Source: Coprinellus micaceus (taxonomy: Eukaryota > Basidiomycota > Agaricomycetes > Agaricales > Psathyrellaceae). Taken from it: 64,000 nucleotides of DNA. A program made the translations under genes and the position numbers. The notes beneath the pieces were generated by a model. That model searched no databases, had not been told where the DNA came from, and saw nothing but the letters and a program-made list of their open reading frames with translations. Below, in pieces: positions 51,884 to 61,276 of the stretch (its first letter is position 1; every line of letters starts with the position of its first letter). Where the stretch lies: positions 930,001 to 994,000 of the forward strand of contig OX596344.1 of assembly GCA_951394405.1 (NCBI GenBank), given 5' to 3'.

Positions 51884-54800
51884 CCATCCTTTCCATTTCA
51901 GGTGGGCATTGACGTCATTCGTACGCCCTCTTCCTTCCCTTCCCTTCGCTCTCACCCTGCTCTCTTTTCCTCTTTGCACCCTGTCTATCTCTACCCCCTC
52001 AGCCCTCTGTCACCTTCCTCCTCTACTCTCAAACCCATTGATCTACCCTCACCCTCATCTACCAAAATGGCGCCAATCGCGGACCCTCGAGCTCAATTCT
52101 AAGCAGCTCTGATCGTTGTCTGAATGTGTATGTAAGGTCAGCGAATTTTTTTCGCGATACACACGTCAATCGTACTCCCCTTTCTCTCTAGAGCCCGGCC
52201 CCTGCCTGGTGCACGACGTCGAGATCACCGCATGTTTGAGGCCGCAACACTCCCCCCGACCGAGCTCTCCCTTCCATGCTTCTTCGATCCGGCAGGTCGC
52301 CACTTCAACGATCTCACCCCCCCACGCCAACAGGCCAGTAATAAACAGGCAGGCACCCGGTAAGACACGCACACTCGCTCAGCGTCAACACCAAAAAGGG
52401 ACAGACGGCAAAGAAGGGAGGCAGGGGCATACAATAAGAACGCGATGGCCACGGGAAGTAACTAAAACACCAAGGTGAGCAACTCTTTTTGTTGGCTAGA
52501 AACCGTCAGGCGCTTAGCTCTATTCTTCTACTCTTACCTTCAAGCACTCGAGTAGCCTTCGCCTCCGATACCCTCAACAGGCACAACACCACCCGACCAA
52601 CGGCAACCGCACGTCTTCGAGCTCCCCTAGAAGTCGTGATACTGTGATCAGTTGCCGTCTCGTATCCGTGTGGACCATACAGATCATGCTCGACCTCCCT
52701 CCCTCCCCTCCCAGGCCATGGACAACACTCCCTCTCGCCCATACGACGGCTGCATCCATCGACACCACCCTCGGACGCCTTCCTAACCCAGAGATCGCAT
52801 CTTCCATACGGCTTCCCGATGCCCAGGGGGCGGCAGATTCCCAGCCGTCGCGCTGTGGAGGCGTTGCACAGCGTTTCGTGGGGATTGGGCGTGCAGAAGC
52901 GATTGATTGAGAAAGGAGGAGGATAGGAGTCGGAGTTGGAGATAGTGGGTGGGCTGAGAGTGAGGAGGGAGGAACGAAGATGAGGTCGGGATTCAGGCCG
53001 CGTTTGAGGCATTGAAATCGAGCGCCGTCGAAGCGTGCCAGTGTGAGTGCCGGGGGATGATGAGGGCGAGTACGTCTTTGGTATCTGAAGGCGGTCAGGA
53101 GCTCACCTTACCTAGTTCGTTGCAGACCTTCTCTACCGTCGCGTAGAAGATCCACGCTCTCGAATCTGTGCTCAGCGCGATTTAGGTGACATTGGTACAC
53201 GGTAAAGGGATTCTGGACATCGCGTAAAAGTCAGTTTCAATTTACTTCTCGCTGTGCCGGCTGGATGAACGTACTTACTCACCCTAGACATCCCTTACCC
53301 GCTCTTCTCACTCGCCGGATCGTATGGTCCTAAGAAAAAGAGAATGCGAGTTCGCGTTCAGCTTGTGGGTATATATTTGCATACATGCCTGCTCTGGATT
53401 GTTCGTACACCCCCCACATTCTCTTACTCACCCGAGCTCGAGCGTGTGGTTGCCGTACCGAGCCGGGGAGCTGGTGGTCGATGAGTGACTCTCGTCCGCA
53501 GTTTAGGCGTTTAATCGTAGTCGCCGCCTTCGGTTGTGGGCCGTAAGCGCTTAAGCCATTAGCAATGACAACGTTGCTCAACCTACCTCCACGCCCACCT
53601 GACGACCCCTGTCTGAACAAACGTCCATGCCACCTAGGGAACGGTCTCGTCAAACAACAGAGGTCTGCCTACAGGCTCAACTCAGCGCCCAAACACGCGC
53701 TTTCCATCTGCTCGTGCAGTCACCTCGGCTCCTCCACGCGTAACGCGTGATTTGGACGTCAGGAGATCTGGCTCGAACGCATCGACGCGATAGGCACGCA
53801 TTGTTTGGCCCCACCGCGGTGGCTGGGTGGTTGGGGGTGTGGACAAGATGCGGAAGACGACGGAGGTGGAAAAAGCGGGGGTAAGGAAGACGAAGGTGAC
53901 AATTTACATGCAGAGGATGCTTACCTTGGCTGTTTCACACCCTCCGTATCCCACTATTGTCCACACGAACTCGAACGTGTGCTCGACAGATCCTCGACAT
54001 CGTTGGTAAGGGTTAGGTGCATCCTACACGGCGTCCCTAAATTAGTTCTTGTTGTTCACCCGCTTCGTAAATTGTGGGCACGCCGACCTCTACCTTGCCA
54101 TTGCCCCATGACTCACTCCAAGGCAGCCCTTGGTCTGGGAAAAACGTTGGCGTTGGTCCATTCATTGACTACGTTGAATATTACTTACCAACCTGGCTCT
54201 CCCGTAGCTCGTTCACTCGATTTCATGTAGCATCGAGAGGGGTGAGGTTCCTTGAATCGAAGGTGCTTGAAAGGCGAAGGTGCGGAAGTGAGTCAGCGTA
54301 GAGTGCATTTATACCATATTTATACGTTCAATTCATGCTGAGCATCATCTCTGCTGCATCCCCGTCACCTGGACTCGACTTGGCATGTAATGCCTCGCCA
54401 TGCATTCAACAAGGGAGGTGGAAAAACCCTCCAAACGGATGCGGGGTGAAGGACTGCGTACTGGGGGGTGGAAAACGAAGAGAAGCGCCGAGAACGACGC
54501 CTCCCAAGAAGTGGAACGACACCGGCATGAGGGAGGAGCTCTTAAGGGCGACGGACTCGAGGGGCCGAACGGCGGGAAACGAAATGTTATGGGAACGTTG
54601 AACCGATAGATGGTAGGTGTTTCATTCGAACGGGATGGAAAACAGCCTCGCTCGCCCAGCATCCATTCCTCCCTTCCCTGTGTTATGCTCGACGACACCA
54701 GACTCTCGGCCATGGATCTACGGCCATCCATCACACCCTAGGACTGAGGACTGGGGTTCGACGTCCCCATCGTTCAACTCCTCCACCTCCTCGATTTCCT

Positions 54801-56530
54801 CTCCCGCCCTCAGTGCCTCCATTTCTCCCCTCCTCGGTACGCTCAACGACCTCCAACAGCCCATGCCAGTGTTTAACCTGAACAAAACGGGGAGGTCGGA
54901 GCGACTGGACGAACGGCACATGATCCAGAGGCGGGGTTGACTCGTCCGCCCAACGGGCGTCGCACTGGCTGCCAGAAGCGGACGGATCTCGAAAATGCCC
55001 AACGGCATTCGCTGGGTCGTAAGGAGGGGGAGGTCGAGCGAAACTACGAACCAAGAACCTGCGCATGGGCCCGGCGGCTGGAAGCGTTCCTTTCCAAGCG
55101 ACACGTCGTCGCAAGGTACTACTAATACAGCCCGGCATCAGCCTCGCGTACCTCCCGCAATCTGGGGTCGACGAACCGGTCGTTTCGCGCGAGCATCCGC
55201 GCAAAGATCCCATGATGCTTCCATCGTCTCGACCACGGTTCGAGCGCATCGGAGAGGGAGATGCCGTCGGGTCTGCGGGGAAGGGAGTGGGCGGGTCCTT
55301 CAGGTTCATCGTATGGGTGGAGGTGGGACGAGGGTGAGGAAATAATAATAATTGTTATCCCGAATTGCGGCAAGGGTAATTGCGTGTATCCGGGCGTCGT
55401 GCTGGGTGTGTCGATGGCTTCCGCGATCCTGGCTTTGAGTTGTGCGCAGGACTTCTCTTCGGTGGGGGACGGACGGGTATTCGTAGAGGGCGTTCAGATG
55501 GGTATATTGGTATCGGCGTCTACTCGGAATCTGCGTATGCAGTACACAGAAGAACACCGAGAAAGTCGGCTCTAGGGCAGGGATGTTGCCAGCCTCCCAT
55601 ACGTTTCCTGAAATCTCTCGTCAGAACCAGTTCCCGGTGGTTAGGCTGGCAATTACTCACCTCACTGAACGATTGAACGACATCCATGCCAAAGGTTAGA
55701 CCCATATGCCTCCTCGACGCATCGAATGAACGTTCTTCAAGAGCTACCACGTTCTGCGCCGGGCGGGTACGCGTACGTGCTATCCTTGGTCACCAGGCCA
55801 TCCAATAATCCCAGGGCGGTGGTGATCGAGCTCGGTCTCGTTGGGGAACGGCGTGGTTGAGAAAGCCGGAAGTGCTCCACTAGTGGGATTTGTGAGGGGA
55901 GGCGTGTGGATTGGGGGAATTGTGGGGTCTAGCGGCGCAGTTCCGCTTTAGCAGACACTAGGTGTTTGCGTGGGGGCAGCGGAGCTGGTAGGGAGCTGAA
56001 AATGTGTCGATACGGCGACCCGGTAGGTAGGAGGACTGAAGCTGGGACAGGAGATATTTCAGCCCTAGAAACAAAGTGAGAAGAGCCCAGGTAGTTTGAA
56101 GACCGGTACTCACCGCGTCTACCCTTTCCATACCAACACTCGGAGGCACATTCCAGCTTTCGTCCCGATCAACCATCCAGGTAAGGGGGAAGTTATGCAG
56201 TGAGGCTAAACCGGGCGGGCTGAGGTCATGAGGCTGGTCTCAGACACTGCGGCTTTGAGGGTAGTATCAATCGTTGACGTCGGGTGCGCCTTGAGGTGGA
56301 GGTTGGCGGCGTCGAGGCTTAGCGGGTTGAGAGGCGGGCGCGTAGGAACGGGAGTGTGGGTATGGTGGAGCTGAGAGGCGGGCTCGTCATCGGGCCCATA
56401 ACGTGGTGACGACGCGTTGAGGGTTCTGCGTGCCGGACGACGCAAGCATGTCCCTGGAGGTTCAGCAGAAGATGGTGGAAGCGGAAGGGCTTGGATTTGA
56501 TGGCGCTTATTGAAAGGGGCTTTGATGGGC
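51884..56530. other. unit 2 tail continued, no convincing gene
   Basis: This stretch picks up where 27627 stopped and aligns with 13600-18230 of unit 1 and, for its first part, with 62790-64000 of unit 3. Some minus-strand frames have protein-like pieces (for example DSRAWIFYATVEKVCNELGK near 53090-53170), but copies in other units are out of frame. I regard them as remnants of a repeated multi-exon gene. No family recognised. Confidence 0.4.
54467..54920. repeat. near-identical 454-bp tract, copy 2
   Basis: Partner of 16166-16619 with two mismatches seen by eye (T/G at the position of 16494 and C/T near the right end). Flanks are clearly more diverged. Confidence 0.75.
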
Positions 56531-56592
56531 CACCACGCGGCTCCTGCCTCTTTTCCTCTTTCGACAACCGCCTATCACTCATTCGACGCACA

Positions 56593-56934
56593 CACCCCAG
56601 GGCTATCACCTTCCCAGGCAATTAGCTGGCTATAGGGGGGGGGGCTGACGCCAGCTAATTTTGCTGGGAAAGCCTTTTGGCCTTACACTGGCAAAAGCGT
56701 TTCTGTGAGTTACCGTTTCAGGTATAAACAAACGCCCTGCGCAGTCAAGGCCCACAGGCGGCTATGCGAGCGGGGGTTGTCACCGTCCCGCGCCCATCAC
56801 TGTGCCCGGCAACGTCCGCCAAACGTCAGCGCGCATCCAAATCGGGGTTGCCATCAGGCCGACATGCGCGCTCGCTGTCTCGCACAGCGAGCGAGCCCGT
56901 TTCTGCACCTCGGTAAGGGGTGGTCCTTTGGGCT
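56593..56934 (+). repeat. left terminal inverted repeat (342 bp)
   Basis: Begins CACCCCAGGGCTATCACC. It includes a palindromic GCTCGCTGT...ACAGCGAGC block near 56868-56895. Confidence 0.92.
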
Positions 56935-58485
56935 TGGAATTTGAGGACAGTATACACACAATACGTAGAATTCCATTCCCATGAAGCTGAGGCTTCCCCT
57001 TGCCTGTCGGACTGAAAAATGCGCATGCATTGGGTGGAACGGGATAATGTCTCATGGTGAGCTGTATCTGGGGGAATGGAACATAAGAGGTACTTCTAGA
57101 CAGCAGTAGAACATATTTTATATGCTCGTATACCGTATTGCATGCGCCTTTTATCGCATTAGCCCCCCCTCTCTCTATGCACTTCATACCCTCCTGGGCC
57201 ACAAAATAATGTGGAAGCATGAGCTCGGGAGGCATTCTGGGGCATGTTTACCAAGATCGCCTGCCCAGGTAAATAGATACTGTAAGTAAGATCGATAGGA
57301 TTGGCCTTTAGAATAAGAGACGTCCGAAATATGGTCCTTCACCACCACTATAGCATGACTCATACCCAAGAGAAGACACACCCACCAACCTTCGTTTACA
57401 ACGGCGCTAAGCAATTTCGCTGCGCCTAGGAGCTCTCCCCACCGTTTCAAACGCTTCTCAACCTTGCTCACTGTCCCGCCACCCTTAATGCATGTCCTAT
57501 GTAGCCCGCCATTTAGGGCGCTTATTTTAAGTACTCTCCCAGATTATACACCTACCAGTATCGCCACCACCAATTAATATACACAGAAAATAAAGCCTTA
57601 ATAGCTAGGTGTAGAAATCAAAAGTCCGTTTGTGAAAAGACCAAGAATTCGTTTAGATGGGGGCAAATATGTCGTGGAGGACCTCTTAAGTTGATGCGAA
57701 GAACAAGATCACTATATCAAAGTCTGACTTGAAGTAGTCCCGCACAGGTATTTCACCATATCTTTTTACCCTATGCTCCGATTTTCTTCGGGCCTTCAAT
57801 ATACTGCGCCGTATATCCTCCTTCGCCGTTATACGTCACTGTGACATTTATCCGGCAGTTAAACTAAACTCCATGCGCTGAGTGCTGATCGGAGACAGGT
57901 ATCTTACATGATGCCCCCCCCCCCCCCCAGTGAAAGGGTGCGATTCAGACCACCTTACTCACTCTGGAATTTATGTTGGGGATAGTGGGTAACCGAAAAC
58001 CGTGGGTCTGGTATCGATAATTTGACAGGGAAACATGCGAAAGCGAGAGCAACTATTTACCTGGCAGGAATGGTATCCTCGCTCCTGTACCAAGCCCATG
58101 ACACCAGTAGGGAACGAAATAGCTCTGAAGGCAGCCGTAGGGCATTTAAACGGCGTCGTGCATGTTTATCAGTTGAAAATGGTGCCCCTTTCGTGGATAT
58201 CGCACTTTCATCCATGAAAATATAGGCGCCTAAGATAAGGTTGCCGGCGGAGATCAACGCAAGCGATGGCTGTTTAGAGAGCTGATCTACCTAGGATAAT
58301 GCTTCTGTACCATGCCCCCTTATCTGTACTGGTTTCCGGTCCAAAGAACGTGCTACCATCTACTGCCCTACGCCCGGAAGGTTCATGGCAAGGGGGGCAA
58401 TATCACGGTTCACAGACTGAGATACGCCGCCATATTGAATTGAATAAATATTTTATAGCTACATACACACACTATCAAAAGTTTG

Positions 58486-58830
58486 AGCCCAAAGGACCAC
58501 CCCTTACCGAGGTGCAGAAACGGGCTCGCTCGCTGTGCGAGACAGCGAGCGCGCATGTCGGCCTGATGGCAACCCCGATTTGGATGCGCGCTGACGTTTG
58601 GCGGACGTTGCCGGGCACAGTGATGGGCGCGGGACGGTGACAACCCCCGCTCGCATAGCCGCCTGTGGGCCTTGGCCGCGCAGGGCGTTTGTTTATACCC
58701 GAAACGGTAACTCACAGAAACGCTTTTGCCAGTGTAAGGCCAAAAGGCTTTCCCAGCAAAATTAGCTGGCGTTAGCCCCCCCCCCCCCTATAGCCAGCTA
58801 ATTGCCTGGGAAGGTGATAGCCCTGGGGTG
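58486..58830 (-). repeat. right terminal inverted repeat (345 bp)
   Basis: Inverted copy of 56593-56934, ending GGTGATAGCCCTGGGGTG. Confidence 0.92.
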
Positions 58831-58837
58831 ACGCACA

Positions 58838-59127
58838 AGGTTCGAGATCTCGCTGTCCCCAATGAGGACCCCGCCACTCTCGTCCTACTTTCCTCCGTCA
58901 GCCTGTGAATGGAGTGGGGACAGTATGCCCCGGTTTCGTAGACATCCTTGGCATTCCCCCCCTCATTGTTAATTAGGCGCCCAAGATCGCACGAGGCCAC
59001 AGTGTGGCGTGGTGCCAAGTGACGGTCTGCGATAGATCGAGGGGTGTGCCCGTAGCGTAGCGGTATCGATGGACGATCCTTGGCCCCATCCCACAGTCCG
59101 GTGATTCGAGCTGTGGAGTTGGGCGCT
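58838..59127. other. upstream flank of gene D with deletion junction
   Basis: 58838-58915 matches the start of unit 2 (about 18300-18380), while 58928-59127 matches 21775-21973. The two partners are 3.4 kb apart in unit 2, so unit 3 has lost the intervening sequence or never had it. No gene. Confidence 0.6.
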
Positions 59128-59130
59128 TAA

Positions 59131-59301
59131 GGGCCTATTCGGAATGTCCGGGAAGCTAGGCGTACGCCTACGCCTACAGCCAAAAATCATCAAATTCAGG
59201 GTCCCATAGGCGGACGGCACCGTCTAGGCGTACGCCTAGCCACGATTTCCCCGCCAAATTCTAGGCGTACGCCTAGGTAGCCGGACATTCCGAATAGGCC
59301 C
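59131..59301. mobile_element. 171-bp MITE with TAA target site (PIF/Harbinger-like)
   Basis: Perfect terminal inverted repeats begin GGGCCTATTCGGAATGTC, with 3-bp TAA duplications at 59128-59130 and 59302-59304. Such ends and TWA duplications are typical of PIF/Harbinger (Tourist-like) MITEs. The interior carries three copies of the palindrome TAGGCGTACGCCTA or near-versions. It lies about 240 bp upstream of gene D, at the very position where unit 2 has a different MITE. Confidence 0.9.
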
Positions 59302-59538
59302 TAACGGTCGATATGGATGGGGATGTGATATTAGTCGACACGTTGCAGAACGGTTTCCGCTTTACCACCCCTTTTGGGCCAGATGAAGTGACGTTCCCGG
59401 AATGATACTGCGAGCAGCGCTTTTCTGAAATGAATTGCTGTGCTGGGAAACACGCGCTAGACACGCGCATACTCCAGGCCTTAAACTGTTCTCGGAGGGA
59501 TCGATAATCACACCTCCTCCACTCATCCCCCTTCCACC

Positions 59539-61276
59539 ATGGCGTGGCTGTTATGGTGCATCGCACTACTTCTAAGTTCTACCTTCGCCTCCCCTGTTCT
59601 CACTCCCTCTGAGGCAATCTGCGCGATCTGCCCGACGATCTGCCCGACAAGCTACCTTGCGCCTCGAGAGGTGGCTTTCCCGGCGACAACATGCCCTGCC
59701 AGCGACGCCTCCCCCGTCTTCAACACCCGGTACCGGTCAACCATCGAGATCCTCTGGAGTTGTCTGGCGATCATCTTCGCTTCAACCTGGATCTGTGTTC
59801 ATCCCAACGTCACTGGATACAACACCACAAAGTGGCAGAAACTCAAGAAGCGGGTGATTCTGTTCGCATTGGCGGTCTTCGCTCCGGAGCTTTTGGCCGT
59901 GTTCGCATTCTTTCAGTGGAAGGGCTGTAGGGAGCTCCACAAGGCGTTTAGGGACAAGGCGATAGAGCTGAACATATGTGGGTTAACAACTGGGACGAGT
60001 GAAGTTCGAACATTAACCGATATTGACTTCAGCCCTCGATCTCGACACCAAGGACCCCCCACTGCCAACCCAAGCACCCAAAACCTCCCCATCGCCGCAT
60101 AACTTTTCGGGTGATACCCAATCCGAACGTAAGCCAAACAGTGGATCCGATAAAGTGGTGAATTGTTGCTGATTGATATGACCAGCTCTCATTCCCCGTT
60201 CGGATGTGGCGCCACAGAAGGAGACCGTGTTCATGCACATATTGCACTACCCGAAGCGCGGACTGAGGTTTCTCGCATGTGCCATGTCTTTGTACCAGGT
60301 CGACCCACGGGAGACGGCCTGGACGCTCACCCATGCCCACTTCGTTCAAATGGGTGGGATCGTCTTCAAGGACCCTAAGAGCGGCGATGTTGGTTTCAAG
60401 AAGCCTCGGTTTGGGAACTACGGGAAGTACTACTGGACTGATGAAGACATCAAGAACTTCTTCGCCCTCCGACTCACCGAGGCTGCCATCTCAGATAAAA
60501 GCAAGGGCAGCGCACTTGCAAAGACCCTTGTCATCATGCAGGTCCTGTGGTTTGTGGTCCAAACTGTTGCCAGGGCGCTTGAAGGCCTCCCCATCACCCA
60601 TCTGGAGGTCGTGTGTCTTGCATTCACATTGTTCAATATTGGGATGTACACTTGCTGGTGGGATAAGCCAGTGGATGTGGAATGTCCGCTGGAGGTGGAG
60701 GGTGAGCCTGGAGAAGATTCAGGTCTAGATATGGAGTGGAGCGATTTGTTCGTTGCCCTTGTAGGCGGTCTTGACAGCATTCCAGTTGGGAGGTGGGCAT
60801 ACTCTCCTGAAACCAAACTCTATCCCAGTCTTTACTGCTATCACAAAGACCTGGGTAGGGATTTATTCCTGGACAAATACTTTTCCAATGATGGTGTGGA
60901 AGGGATTGGTGGTGCTTTCACCTGGGCACTTTCATTTACATCGGCCACCTTTGGCACCCTCCATGCCATTGGTTGGTCCCTGCCCTCCCCATCCCCAGCT
61001 GAGCACATGCTCTGGCGCATTTCTTGCCTGGTTCTGATGTGTTACCCTCTTGTACCACTTGTCATTCTCCCGTTTGCTAAGCTCCTGAAGGATCATGCTC
61101 CTGAGTGGGTGTTTGTAGTGTATAGCTTGGGTATGGCTTTCATTTCATTTCTTGGGGCTATTGCATACATCGGAGCTCGCTTCATCCTCCTAGTACTCCC
61201 TTTCCTGGAACTTCGAGAGCTCCCTCCTCTAGCACACCAAACTATCTCCTGGTCCAACTTTCTTCCCCATATTTAG
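59539..61276 (+). CDS. multi-pass membrane protein, family copy D
   Basis: Proposed CDS is join(59539..59977,60033..60128,60186..61276), 541 residues. The two introns (55 and 57 bp, donors GTGGGT and GTAAGC) have the same lengths and phases as in gene B. Features: signal peptide (residues 1-18), a short Cys-rich lumenal segment (CAICPTICP), TM1 (about 70-88, FASTWICVHP), TM2 (about 105-126), the exon-2 Pro-rich linker, AWTLTHAHFVQMGG, SDKSKG where other copies have LDKSKG, WWDKPVDV, a GGAFTWALSFTSATFG hydrophobic block, further membrane segments and the C terminus SWSNFLPHI. The upstream 240 bp are almost identical to those of copy C. Function is unknown; it is probably a paralogue shaped by birth-and-death evolution. 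Confidence 0.87.

Larger units (their letters stand above)
18236..56530 (+). repeat. tandem unit 2 (gene C), enlarged by insertions
   Basis: Second unit of the tandem duplication, from the anchor near 18263-18292 to the one near 56559-56590. Subtracting the 24.2-kb gypsy nest, the 719-bp and 426-bp elements, the insertions in gene C and the candidate element at 20077 leaves roughly 11 kb, comparable with unit 1. Boundaries are approximate. Confidence 0.55.
56593..58830. mobile_element. 2.2-kb element with long terminal inverted repeats
   Basis: 2238 bp. The left arm 56593-56934 and the right arm 58486-58830 are inverted copies, differing mainly in the length of a G/C run (10 versus 13). The target duplication is ACGCACA (56586-56592 and 58831-58837), 7 bp, or 8 bp if one junction base is counted. 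Unit 2 has the empty site at about 18286-18300. Long arms and a 7-9-bp duplication recall Mutator-like or foldback elements. The 1.5-kb centre (56935-58485) has only short frames and a run of about 14 C near 57912, so the element is non-autonomous. Confidence 0.9.
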
